Assembly: GCF_027988105.1 (NCBI RefSeq)
Contig: NZ_JAQJZJ010000001.1
Span: 744,001 to 808,000, forward strand
Reading direction: 5' to 3'
From: Pseudomonas aestuarii
Lineage (GTDB): Bacteria > Pseudomonadota > Gammaproteobacteria > Pseudomonadales > Pseudomonadaceae
DNA: 64,000 nt
The translations under genes were made by a program, and so were the position numbers. Shown piece by piece: positions 44,651 through 53,094 of the stretch. How positions within the stretch are numbered: the stretch's first letter is position 1; every line of letters starts with the position of its first letter. The notes beneath the pieces are model-generated. The model had not been told where the DNA came from, did not search any database, and was given only the letters and a program-made list of their open reading frames with translations.

Positions 44651-44667
44651 TGGAGCGGGCGAAGGGA
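44651..44667. other. attL, 17-bp direct repeat
   Basis: tggagcgggcgaaggga, identical to 60961-60977 in the tRNA-Gly gene; the sequence diverges right after. Confidence 0.9.
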
Positions 44668-44713
44668 TCAGAACTTAACTGTGGTTACTGGTCTGAAGGC
44701 GTTTTTAAAGTTC

Positions 44714-44734
44714 AGGCATACACACAGGCATACA
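44714..44734 (+). other. Paired arm-type repeats, left end
   Basis: aggcataca at 44714-44722 and 44726-44734, 12 bases apart. The same motif recurs in pairs with the same spacing near the right end, as expected for integrase arm-binding sites. Confidence 0.7.
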
Positions 44735-44969
44735 AGGCGCTTCCTGCTGGGCCTAAAATGATCACTTTATTTTGCCGCCGCCCCCTGTAAGCATAAAGGT
44801 GGTCCGACTTGGATGTGAGATTGCATTCGACCTGGCCAGCCATTTGGAAGGGACTTGACCGGCGGATATAGTGGTAAGGACGAGGCTCTGCCTCCAGTTC
44901 AAGATCAGCTGCCCAGAAACATACCGCAGCGCAAGCGCGCAAAGATGCTGAGAAGTTATGGAGTCAAGC

Positions 44970-45569
44970 ATGAGCTATGAAGGCAATCTCCTCCCAATTA
45001 CTCGCCTCGCGGTTACTGCAGACTTTAGCCTCCAGGCCGACCCACACGAGGACGTCCAGGCAGATCTCGTTCGAACATACCGAATTGCGGCTATGGCCCT
45101 GCCTGATGGTGACTTTGACGACATTGAAGAGGTGCAGGTAGGCACCATCCATATCCAGCTTATGCGCTTCGATGTAGCGCTTAACCTAGGATATGACCCT
45201 GAGCAGGTTGCGGACGATGTGAGTCAGGACGCCCTCACTATTTACCAAGCACTACAGGAAGAGCTGGGCGAGATGAGCAATGGCATGAGCCACGACTGCC
45301 TCATGATTTCGCACTTCTCTTTCGATGAACCCTACTGCGGCAGCTCTATCGAGTTGAGTGCCCTACGCACTGCCTTGATTGGGCTGAGCTCGGGGATATC
45401 TCGTGCCTTCCTCCCCCTGGGCGTAGTTATCCCTGACATCTGCAGCGCAACTGCCAAAACGCTGAATGCCACCACTCTTTACTTCGATAAGATCGGCTTC
45501 AAACCACTGAAGCTAGGTAGTGACATCTTGTGGCTGGATATGGAGCTCGCCAGATTCTGGAATGAATAA
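44970..45569 (+). CDS. Unknown protein with GNAT-like C-terminus
   Basis: A 199-residue protein, acidic and largely without recognised domains. The last 30 residues (TLYFDKIGFKPLKLGSDILW) resemble the final strand-helix of GNAT acetyltransferases, but no acetyl-CoA loop is seen. First gene at the left end of the island and one of few read on the plus strand, a usual place for cargo. ATG 44970 has tggag at proper spacing; ATG 44958 is an alternative. The 44541-44957 stretch before it holds only attL, the arm repeats and the tRNA terminator. Confidence 0.6.
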   Translation: MSYEGNLLPITRLAVTADFSLQADPHEDVQADLVRTYRIAAMALPDGDFDDIEEVQVGTIHIQLMRFDVALNLGYDPEQVADDVSQDALTIYQALQEELGEMSNGMSHDCLMISHFSFDEPYCGSSIELSALRTALIGLSSGISRAFLPLGVVIPDICSATAKTLNATTLYFDKIGFKPLKLGSDILWLDMELARFWNE

Positions 45570-45872
45570 ATGTCCAGGCCTGCGTTGAGAAGTTCAGCCG
45601 GCATCAACAGATCACAGCGAAAGCACCATGCCCATCAACATAAGCGAGCAACACCTAGCCAGGGGCAGGTCTGCGCGAAGCTGGGCTTCAAGAGCCTGAC
45701 GTCCCTATATGAACTCGCCCGACGCCATGATGACTTCCCTAAGCCGCAGAAGACCGGCGCCTCTCAACAGTCCGCTGTCCGCTACGTTCGCAGCGAGCTG
45801 CAACGTCAAGCCGGCACAGTGGCAGGCCATCAGCTGCAGAGAAATTTGCAGCTGATACGGCTCGCCCCTTAG
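45570..45872 (+). CDS. AlpA-like small regulator, frame possibly disrupted
   Basis: The recognisable part is VCAKLGFKSLTSLYELARRH then DDFPKPQKTG, an AlpA/MerR-type winged helix that reads a marker for promoter choice in satellites and prophages. The N-terminus in this frame (MSRPALRSSAGINRSQRKHH) does not look native, whereas a start MPINISEQHLA exists in another frame at about 45628, suggesting a frameshift. Overlaps the convergent TerS-like gene end by 4 bases. Confidence 0.5.
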   Translation: MSRPALRSSAGINRSQRKHHAHQHKRATPSQGQVCAKLGFKSLTSLYELARRHDDFPKPQKTGASQQSAVRYVRSELQRQAGTVAGHQLQRNLQLIRLAP

Positions 45873-46468
45873 TCGCTCATCAGCCGCTTCAGCCGGTCCT
45901 CGTAGGTGTCTTCATGCTGTTGGTCGTCCAAGTTGTAGGCCTGGCGCTCAAGCGTAATCATGGTCTTCAGCGTGTCAGACAGCTCCTTAAGCACCTTCGA
46001 CCGACCGGGCAGGGCGATGACCTTGTGATACAGCTCACTCAGCTTGTCTTGGCCGTTGCCGTCTGGACTGGCTAGCAGCACGCCCAACTGCGCGAACAGC
46101 TCCCGGCTGCCTGTCATCCCCTCCAGCTCTTCCAGCAGCGCATTGGCTAGGCGCCTCGACCTTGATATGTCGGTGCGGTGACTCATTCTCACGCTGACGA
46201 TGGCCAGCGCATTGCTCTCGACAATCTCCCGCTCGGTTTCCGCTCCTGCGGTGGAAACCTGAGTGGAAACCTCCTGTTTGGAAACCAGCGCATCGGCCCG
46301 TGCTTTGATCTTCGCTTTAAGGTCGCGGTCCCAGCCATCACGCTTGGCGCGCTTGTTTATGGCGGTGTGCGACGTGCTGCGCGCCGATGCAATTTCACGC
46401 ACCGACAGCAGGCCGGCACGGTAGTCGCGCTCAATACTCTCCCAGTCAATGGGCGGCTTGCTGCTCAT
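45869..46468 (-). CDS. Terminase small subunit-like protein
   Basis: A 199-residue protein. The N-terminal HTH (LLSVREIASARSTSHTAINK, RAKRDGWDRDLKAKI) matches the DNA-recognition part of phage small terminases. A middle coiled region follows, and the C-terminal block is LPGRSKVLKELSDTLKTMIT then LERQAYNL. A small terminase without a large one is typical of satellites that redirect helper packaging. Overlaps the next gene by 4 bases. Confidence 0.6.
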   Translation of the reverse strand: MSSKPPIDWESIERDYRAGLLSVREIASARSTSHTAINKRAKRDGWDRDLKAKIKARADALVSKQEVSTQVSTAGAETEREIVESNALAIVSVRMSHRTDISRSRRLANALLEELEGMTGSRELFAQLGVLLASPDGNGQDKLSELYHKVIALPGRSKVLKELSDTLKTMITLERQAYNLDDQQHEDTYEDRLKRLMSD

Positions 46469-46815
46469 CCTTCGCCATCCTTAGCCGCCTTCACTGGCAT
46501 CACTACAACTCGCGGCGCGTCGAGGCCGTAGCTCTGGCGCTCAAGGCTGATCAGCTCACGCAGAGCGATCGACAGGTCTTTGATGATGCTGGCACGCCGC
46601 GGCAGGCTCATCGCATGCTCTAGCCTCATGCGCAGGGCGGAGGTGGCGCTATCGTCTACCGCTGGCGATGGGGTAAGCGTGCCCATCTGTTCAAGCATGG
46701 CGCGCACCTGGTCCAGTGCCCGGCGGATATCGCGGCGGTGCCGCTTCACTGTCTCGCTGAGCGTGGTTAGGTGCTCTAGGTCGGCGCGGGTGCTCTCTTG
46801 CCCTGGGTTGTTCAT
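46465..46815 (-). CDS. Phage-type protein with TerS-like C-terminal block
   Basis: A 116-residue protein, coiled-coil-prone. Its C-terminal LPRRASIIKDLSIALRELIS then LERQSYGLD aligns with the same block of the neighbouring TerS-like protein (LPGRSKVLKELSDTLKTMIT then LERQAYNLD), so the two are paralogous in part. It lacks the N-terminal HTH. Start at 46815 (MNNPGQES). Confidence 0.6.
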   Translation of the reverse strand: MNNPGQESTRADLEHLTTLSETVKRHRRDIRRALDQVRAMLEQMGTLTPSPAVDDSATSALRMRLEHAMSLPRRASIIKDLSIALRELISLERQSYGLDAPRVVVMPVKAAKDGEG

Positions 46816-47021
46816 ACACGCCTCACGTCGTTGAACGGGGAGCGGCGCAGCTCTGGCCGTAGCGCCTCTGTCCACGACCAGCCACGGTATCGGCGGCGGC
46901 GCACGGTTTCCCACTTCAGGCCCACGGCTTCGGCCCACTCTCGCGCGGACTGGGTCACTTCGGTGGTAATGGTCACCTTCGTGCGCTGGGAGCAATACGG
47001 TTCTTCTTTCTTCATACGCAT
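46812..47021 (-). CDS. Small HTH-like phage protein
   Basis: A 69-residue basic protein with SAREWAEAVGLKWETVRRRR then YRGWSWTEAL, a pattern typical of short HTH proteins in phage genomes. Start at 47021 (MRMKKEEPYC) rather than 47060. Overlaps the next gene by 4 bases; function unknown. Confidence 0.6.
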   Translation of the reverse strand: MRMKKEEPYCSQRTKVTITTEVTQSAREWAEAVGLKWETVRRRRYRGWSWTEALRPELRRSPFNDVRRV

Positions 47022-47032
47022 GGTGATTTCCC

Positions 47033-49417
47033 CTATTCCGACTTCAGCTGTACACGCCACTCGCGGTCGCCGGCCTTGGCCACCGTGTAGGCATTGGAGT
47101 CGAGCAGCCCGCGCCGTGCTTTATTCGCACCGGGCACGCTCTTGAAGGTCGTCGCCAAGGCCTGCTGTTCTTTCCTGGCCAACGTGATGGCCTGATTTGC
47201 AGCCGCGCGCGTCGAGCCCGTTTCGCGGGCCAGTTGGTCGGCATCGAGTGAGCTGTCAGCGCTTAGGCGTTCACGAATGGTCGGCAGAAGTGAGCGGACT
47301 GTCGGTCTGGGCGCGTGGTCGGCGGTGGATTGGGCAGACCCCACTCCGGCCCCGCGGCTAATGATGAGCGGTGGCGGCGCTGCCGATACGTCCCGTGCTG
47401 CGGCACGCTGAGCTGCTGCCAAGCCATCAGGACGGAGCAACGCGCCTGCAACAGCCTTGTCCGACTTCGACCTCAGGGTGTCGCGCAGCCCCTTACCGGT
47501 TCGGTTGATGATCTGCGAAAACAGGCTGCCGACTGGCGTACCGGCCAGGGCACTCAGCACCAGGTCGCCACCAATACCGCCGGAATCACCCATCTCGGCC
47601 ATCCGGCGAGCCGTGGCACTGTTACCCAGGCTGCGACCTGCGGTAGTCGAGGCGCCTGTTTCAAAGTCCAGCATGTCATTCCAGCGTTGGCGCGCGGCAT
47701 CGTCAGGAAGCATGGCCGCGACCTTGCCGCGCATCTCCTGGCTGCGCAGGTACTTGGTCATATCGGCCATCTTCGACGGGTCGTTGCCCATCTTGTTGAC
47801 GATCGCCGACACCGCTCCGATGCGATAGCCCTCCAGCTCGGCCGGGCCCATGCGTTTCAGGCTTGCAGTCAATTCCTCGGCGCTGACGTTGCGACTAAGG
47901 ACAGAACGACCACCCTCAACCGCTTCGATGAATTGACTCGGCCCTGCCCAGGCGGCACGGGCCTCTTTGTAAGTAGGGCTGGCGGCGTCCATCGTGTCGA
48001 CCAGCTTGGAGCGAATTCCCTTGATCACACGGGCCTCGCCGTAGTCGCCAGAGCGCTCCAGGGTGCCAACCTTGGAGTCGAGAAACTTCTTCACAAAGTC
48101 GAGATCCCCGGTCGACGGCACACTGGTGACGGTGAAGCTGCCGTCGTCCTTCAAGTCGAGAAACTTGCCGTAGAGGTCGCGGCCTTCGTTGGCGGCCCGG
48201 CGCTCGGCACCGCGGTAGGCTTCCTGCATCACCGGACGCTTGAACAGGTCTTCAAGGTCATGCGTCCACGGCACTGGCTCGCGGTAGGCCTGCTCATACA
48301 GCGGGCGCGAAGCCTTGGCCCGCTGGTCCATTGCCTCTTCTACAGCCTTGAATGCTGTTCTTCGGCCACCGCCAGTAGCCTTGCCCAAGTCGTCGGCGGC
48401 GCCGCGGACGGTATCGCGCTCGGTGCGCGTCCATGACAGCGGCGAACCCGCCGAGGGCACCAAGTCGGTGGAGCTGGACGCTTTTGCTGCGGCAGGCTGG
48501 GCGGGACTTCCTGCCAGCTCCTGCAGGGTGTCGGTAATCCGCTGCGGCTGCGCCTGCTGGCGCTCAGTCAGCGCCGGTATCACCTGAGTACGGCCGGCCC
48601 CTGGTGTCTGGGCTACGCGCTCGAGCAATCCCTGCATGTTCTCGCCGCCAGCATCGGCAGGCATTGCTGCGCCAGGGTAGCGCTGCTGCAGGTCATCGGT
48701 CTGGCGACGGAACTGCTCCAGGGTCATGCCGTCACGTTCTGCCGCCCGCTCGATCTGCTGAACCGCTGAGCGATCGGGCGACGTGAGCAGGCCGGCAGCC
48801 GACCGCACCCCGCCCAGGATCGCCGGCGCCGCAGCGCCGACCGCGGCACCGAGAGCGGCACCCTCGACAGCGCCCGGAGCACGCTCCAGCAGGTCGCCCT
48901 CGGCCGAGCCGAGCCCATACAGGCCGCCATAGCCTGCACCAACTGCAGAGCCTTCTACGGCCGCCTGCCGCAGGGTCGGCGCGGCCTCGGAGGCAGCGCG
49001 CGATAACGGGCCGGCAAGCGACTTGCTCGCCGATGGCAACAGGGAGCTGCCCGCCGTCAGTGCCGCCGGCAGCATACCGCCAGCAATACCACCCGCGGCG
49101 CTTGCAGCGGGGTGTTGCTCGCGGGCCTGGCGATCCAGGGCGCGCTCGCCCTCAACATTCAGGTCGTAGCGCTCGCGCCAGGTGTCGGCATCGTTGCCAC
49201 TGCCGGTAATCGGGTTGATCGTCGCCGAGAGGGCGCTGCTGATCTCGTCGGCAAAACCGAAGGTCAAACCATCGTTGATGCCGCGCAGCATTGAGCGGCC
49301 CGCGCCAATGGACTGTGGCGCCTGTGCTGACTCCTCGACAGCAGGGGCGCTCTGCCAGGCAGGTGCTTTTACTTGGTTCTCCTGTCCCACAATGGGAGCG
49401 TCTTTCCAGCTGGCCAT
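47033..49417 (-). CDS. Large virion/ejection-type protein
   Basis: A 794-residue protein rich in Ala, Gly and Arg. A glycine-zipper-like N-terminal part (MLRGINDGLTFGFADEISS, then AGGIAGGMLPAAL and VGAAAPAILGG) is followed by long helical, coiled segments. The make-up resembles internal virion or DNA-ejection proteins of podoviruses, but I recognise no catalytic motif. It overlaps the stop of the upstream 525-residue gene by one base (atga). Confidence 0.65.
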   Translation of the reverse strand: MASWKDAPIVGQENQVKAPAWQSAPAVEESAQAPQSIGAGRSMLRGINDGLTFGFADEISSALSATINPITGSGNDADTWRERYDLNVEGERALDRQAREQHPAASAAGGIAGGMLPAALTAGSSLLPSASKSLAGPLSRAASEAAPTLRQAAVEGSAVGAGYGGLYGLGSAEGDLLERAPGAVEGAALGAAVGAAAPAILGGVRSAAGLLTSPDRSAVQQIERAAERDGMTLEQFRRQTDDLQQRYPGAAMPADAGGENMQGLLERVAQTPGAGRTQVIPALTERQQAQPQRITDTLQELAGSPAQPAAAKASSSTDLVPSAGSPLSWTRTERDTVRGAADDLGKATGGGRRTAFKAVEEAMDQRAKASRPLYEQAYREPVPWTHDLEDLFKRPVMQEAYRGAERRAANEGRDLYGKFLDLKDDGSFTVTSVPSTGDLDFVKKFLDSKVGTLERSGDYGEARVIKGIRSKLVDTMDAASPTYKEARAAWAGPSQFIEAVEGGRSVLSRNVSAEELTASLKRMGPAELEGYRIGAVSAIVNKMGNDPSKMADMTKYLRSQEMRGKVAAMLPDDAARQRWNDMLDFETGASTTAGRSLGNSATARRMAEMGDSGGIGGDLVLSALAGTPVGSLFSQIINRTGKGLRDTLRSKSDKAVAGALLRPDGLAAAQRAAARDVSAAPPPLIISRGAGVGSAQSTADHAPRPTVRSLLPTIRERLSADSSLDADQLARETGSTRAAANQAITLARKEQQALATTFKSVPGANKARRGLLDSNAYTVAKAGDREWRVQLKSE

Positions 49418-50994
49418 TATGGTTTTCTCCGGGTGACACCATTCGGATCGGTGAACACTGCTCCTGGTGGCAGAGCGGCATACTCATCGTCGGTTTTGAT
49501 TTGTGTGGGCGCGGCAGTCGTTGGAGCCTGGCCGCCCTGAGAGGCTGCTGGTATGCCTCGCAGTGCGCGCTCCTGAGCCTGTGCCAAGCTGTTGCGCACT
49601 CGCTTCAGCTCACCCTTGAAGGCCTCGGGGCTCATGCGCGTGGATAGCGCGCCAACGGCTTCTGACAGCTTCTTGCCCTCGGCATCGGAAAGCGCGCCGG
49701 CACCCTTGAGCGCCTGCACCTGGGGTAAGAAGGTTTGCGCCTTGAGTGTGTCGAGCTGCGCCTCGAAGTTGGCGGCGTTGCCACCCGGCAGACTGGGGGC
49801 GATAGACGAAATACCAACGGCCCGATCAAGCCCCGGATGTTCGATCAGCCGATCTGCCGAGCCGATGGCAAGCTCGAAGGTCGCGGCCACGCCCTCGGCC
49901 GCCTTTGCCCGGTCCTGCTGGGTTTGCTCGGCCTTCTGCTGCCCTTGTTCCAGCTTCTGGCGCAATACCTGCTGCTCGAGTTGCTTGGTTTCCATGTCGA
50001 GCCGGTACGTCCCGCTCTTCGCCTGGTTGGCGAGGTAGCTGGCCGGGTCGGCCGTGAGTAGGAAATTACGCTCAGCCTGCGCGCGCTCATCGCCCTGCAG
50101 CGTCGGATCGGCGAGCTTGGTGCGAAGGGTGTTCGTGCGCACGTCGCTGTCCAGCGCCAGTTGGCCGGCCCGGAGCTCCTGCTGGGTTTTCTGGCGATTG
50201 ATCTGGTCGTTCGCCAGGTTGCGGTCCAGTTCGCGGCTATCTAGGCCCAGGCGTTGCTGATCAATGGCACTGCGGTTGCGCAGCGCATCAGCCTGGGCGG
50301 TTCTTTCGTCCATGCGACCGTTCTGGAGCTCTGCGATAGAGGGTGCGCGCGAGCTGTCACGAATCACCGTGAGGCGGCCGCCGCCTTCCGCTTCCCGCTG
50401 GCTGGCAATCATCTTGGCGCGCTCCTGGTTGGCGCGCTCAAAGCGACCCAGGGCCAGCTGGCTGTCGCCGTCCTCGCCCATGCTCAGGCCGCCACCGATA
50501 CCATTGCCGATGTTGTTGATCGAGCCGCGCCGCTCCAGCGCCAAGTCGTCGGCCATATTGGAGACGCCGGGCACCCGGAGTGGCTTACCGCCAATCCCGC
50601 CTTCCGGCAGAGCGCGGGCGCCGGCTACGGCTGCCTGCTGATCGGTGAACTCCGGCACGCCGTTGGCGCCTGTACGGCCCACCACGCCGCCGATGCCCGT
50701 CCGGGTGTAGCCATTGCCTGCAGTGCCAGCCGACTGAAGGCTGGGCGGCCTCACGGGGACTGGCTGATCAATGGAAAGGGGTGCAACTGCCGACTGAGTG
50801 CGCGCCAGATTGTCGGGAGCCCGCGAAGACGGCCCGGCGCCAAGATCCTGGGCGCCAGGACGACCGTCGACACCGGTAGTGGGCATATCAAGGCTGATAC
50901 GGCGCTGTGCTGCCGGCGTATTGGTGATATTGAAGCTTGTCTGTTTCTTCTTTCGCTGACTGGCCAGCTCTAAATCGCCAGGTGGGATAGTCAT
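49417..50994 (-). CDS. Virion-type coiled-coil protein
   Basis: A 525-residue, Gln-rich protein with a long predicted coiled coil (about 200-360) and a disordered Gly/Pro-rich N-terminus, resembling phage ejection or tail-associated proteins. At about residue 208 it has RLTVIRDSSRAPSIAEL, a stretch strikingly similar to part of the divergent DUF4124 protein (RVTIIKDSSRSPTIGEI). No known enzymatic motif. Start MTIPPGDLELASQ. Confidence 0.65.
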   Translation of the reverse strand: MTIPPGDLELASQRKKKQTSFNITNTPAAQRRISLDMPTTGVDGRPGAQDLGAGPSSRAPDNLARTQSAVAPLSIDQPVPVRPPSLQSAGTAGNGYTRTGIGGVVGRTGANGVPEFTDQQAAVAGARALPEGGIGGKPLRVPGVSNMADDLALERRGSINNIGNGIGGGLSMGEDGDSQLALGRFERANQERAKMIASQREAEGGGRLTVIRDSSRAPSIAELQNGRMDERTAQADALRNRSAIDQQRLGLDSRELDRNLANDQINRQKTQQELRAGQLALDSDVRTNTLRTKLADPTLQGDERAQAERNFLLTADPASYLANQAKSGTYRLDMETKQLEQQVLRQKLEQGQQKAEQTQQDRAKAAEGVAATFELAIGSADRLIEHPGLDRAVGISSIAPSLPGGNAANFEAQLDTLKAQTFLPQVQALKGAGALSDAEGKKLSEAVGALSTRMSPEAFKGELKRVRNSLAQAQERALRGIPAASQGGQAPTTAAPTQIKTDDEYAALPPGAVFTDPNGVTRRKP

Positions 50995-51192
50995 AATTTC
51001 AACCCTCGGGTGTTTGCTTGAGGGGGACGCTATGTCACTGGCTCAGGCGCGCAAGGCCCAATTAATCGGCAAATGAAGGCGCTGTGTGTACCTACGGTGT
51101 CTCGGCATTCAGTACCAGTTAGGCATGACAGCGAAGCACTGTATTGCCTCCCCTGTGCTAGCCTCCAGTCTCCAACGCAGACGGATCTGGCA

Positions 51193-51744
51193 ATGCGCAC
51201 CTACTATTGCAATTCTCCCACTAGCGACCTTCTTTCCAAGAAGCTGCCTGGTTTATTCCTCCTTGCCGTACTTGCAGCGACTGCAACAACCGCTCAAGCC
51301 CAAGTCTTCAAATGCGCCAGCACTGACGGCAGTGTTAGTTTTTCCTACGTGCCATGCCCGCCCAGCCAAGGAGAGTCGCAGTATCTTGGCGAAGCGCAGC
51401 GCACTACTAGCCCTGAAAGCAGTCTGGACGTTGTGGACCGCAATCTACGAGCTGCAGAGATCATGCGCGAACAGAGGGACGATGCAGGCGCTGGTACTGG
51501 CGGGACGCGTGTGACCATCATCAAGGACAGCAGCAGGTCGCCGACGATCGGGGAAATCTTAAGAGAACGGATGGAAAGAAGGCAGTCCGGAGGGGGTAGT
51601 GCGACTGAAGAAAAAACCAATCGCCGAGTGAACACCAATTGCCATTCTGTCGGAAAAATAACTAACTGTTATGGAAGCGACGGCAGCCATTCGACCACCA
51701 CGAATTTTGGCAATACTTCCAGTACCACCACTCGTCGGCCCTAG
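51193..51744 (+). CDS. Secreted DUF4124-type protein, moron-like
   Basis: A 183-residue protein with an N-terminal hydrophobic signal (LPGLFLLAVLAATATTAQAQ) and a DUF4124-like start of the mature part (VFKCASTDGSVSFSYVPCP). It is transcribed against the surrounding island genes, like a lysogenic-conversion 'moron'. The central RVTIIKDSSRSPTIGEILRE copies a motif of the neighbouring virion-type protein. The Cys/Ser/Thr-rich tail is not recognised. Start at 51193. Confidence 0.7.
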   Translation: MRTYYCNSPTSDLLSKKLPGLFLLAVLAATATTAQAQVFKCASTDGSVSFSYVPCPPSQGESQYLGEAQRTTSPESSLDVVDRNLRAAEIMREQRDDAGAGTGGTRVTIIKDSSRSPTIGEILRERMERRQSGGGSATEEKTNRRVNTNCHSVGKITNCYGSDGSHSTTTNFGNTSSTTTRRP

Positions 51745-51819
51745 CGCTGCAATTTTATTGCTGCGCACGCCAGCAGAATGTCCCACCTAGCGCCTGGTCG
51801 CCATCCTTGGCGGTGATCA

Positions 51820-52422
51820 TCACACCACGCGCAGTTGCGGCGGCAGCTTCGGGCCAAACACGCCACCAGGTGCGAACGGATCGGGTAGCAGGTGCTCCGG
51901 GCAAGTGCGGATGAACTCCATCATGGCGGCGTTGCACGCCTCGAACAGTGGGCCGCCCGTGCCCCCTTCGTCGCCGTAGTCGGTCGCGCTGTCTTCCTTG
52001 CGGGCGATGTACGCCAGCCCTTGCAGCGTCTCGCCACCGTCGCGCCTGGCCTGCTCACGGTGCGCCGGGTTGATGCTCAGCAGGTCGGCCAGTTGGTCGA
52101 AGCCCAGCGCCGCTGCTATGCCGTCACGGTCGTGGATGATCGTCTGACCATAGACAACCAGCACGTTGCTTAGGGTGGCCAGCTCTGCGGCGCGGTGGTC
52201 GCTGGCTTGCTGCTCCAGGTCGGTCACGGCCAGGGCAGTGAATGGCATGAACTGGCGCAGCTTGCCAGCCTGTCGGCGCATGGCGCGGCGCTCTGCGTGA
52301 ATGGCGCTCTTAGCCTGGCTGACGCCGCGCAGTAAGCGGCGGGCGATGGTCAGGGCGTCGCGCTTGGTGGTACACGGCTTCTCGGCAATGTCCGCCAGAG
52401 TCATTACAAGGTTGTGAGTCAT
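51820..52422 (-). CDS. Unknown phage-island protein
   Basis: A 200-residue, mainly helical protein without recognised motif. It overlaps the upstream small gene by 4 bases, within the replication-side operon of the island. Begins MTHNLVMTLADIAEKPCTTK. Confidence 0.65.
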   Translation of the reverse strand: MTHNLVMTLADIAEKPCTTKRDALTIARRLLRGVSQAKSAIHAERRAMRRQAGKLRQFMPFTALAVTDLEQQASDHRAAELATLSNVLVVYGQTIIHDRDGIAAALGFDQLADLLSINPAHREQARRDGGETLQGLAYIARKEDSATDYGDEGGTGGPLFEACNAAMMEFIRTCPEHLLPDPFAPGGVFGPKLPPQLRVV

Positions 52423-52760
52423 TGGGCGTGCTCCATTGGCGTCTGTTCGTAGTGCTGGCGCAGATCGGCACCAGAGGCGCAGTAGCGGTTAGTTGGGGCG
52501 TGGCAGGCGCGGCAGTTCATCAAGTGGTTGATGTACTGGTCGCGGATCTGACGCCAGTTGAGTGAGGCGGTGGCGGCAGTGCAGATGAAGTGCCGCGGCT
52601 CTTCACGCGGGCCAGGCTCCGCGTGCCTGGCAATTGGCTCGGAGCAAGCGGGCGCTCGCCGGGTCGCGTAATCGGCGGCGGGTGGCTCAATTGAAGGCGC
52701 TGGAGGATCAGGGCGCGGCATCACACCCACCCGTTCAATCAGCCCGGCCAGCAGGCTCAT
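52419..52760 (-). CDS. Small Cys-rich island protein
   Basis: A 113-residue protein with a Pro-rich N-terminal half and the C-terminal HLMNCRACHAPTNRYCASGA, where three cysteines and nearby His residues could bind zinc. Similar short Cys-rich proteins occur in mobile elements; function unknown. Start at 52760 (MSLLAGLIERVG). Confidence 0.6.
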   Translation of the reverse strand: MSLLAGLIERVGVMPRPDPPAPSIEPPAADYATRRAPACSEPIARHAEPGPREEPRHFICTAATASLNWRQIRDQYINHLMNCRACHAPTNRYCASGADLRQHYEQTPMEHAQ

Positions 52761-52815
52761 GGCACCACCCAACCTGAATGGCACTTAATCCAATGTTCCT
52801 GTGATTTCAAAAACA

Positions 52816-53049
52816 CCGGCAACACTGGCAACAGCGGCAACAGCCCCGAACGGCGCGGCCTCCAGCTTTGCAAAGTGTTGCCAGTGCCAATATGACCGGC
52901 AACAGTTAGAAGAGAGTAGAGGGGTAGCGGCGCTCTCTTATGTTGAATATCAGGTGTGTGTTGCCAGTTGTTGCCACTCTTTTTATAGGGTGGCAACGCC
53001 TGAAAGCCCCGGCAGGCCTGGCCGTTGCCGGTGTTGCCACTGTTGCCAG
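52816..53049. repeat. Iteron-like 9-bp repeats, candidate origin
   Basis: Eleven copies of a 9-bp unit (c/g-n-ggcaac-a/g). Three tandem copies at exact 9-bp period read forward at 52816-52842 and three read in reverse at 53023-53049. Five single copies lie between at 52876, 52896, 52959, 52969 and 52990. The cluster sits directly next to the DUF927 helicase-like gene. A short minus-strand frame across it (to 53098) looks non-coding. Confidence 0.7.
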
Positions 53050-53094
53050 TGATTTTAGGTTCCTGTGAACTTGGGCAACCCTGTTGGGCGGTAG

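Noticed and set aside
44712..44942. Short frames on the minus strand at the left island end
   Set aside because: They cover the arm-type repeats and lack ribosome sites.
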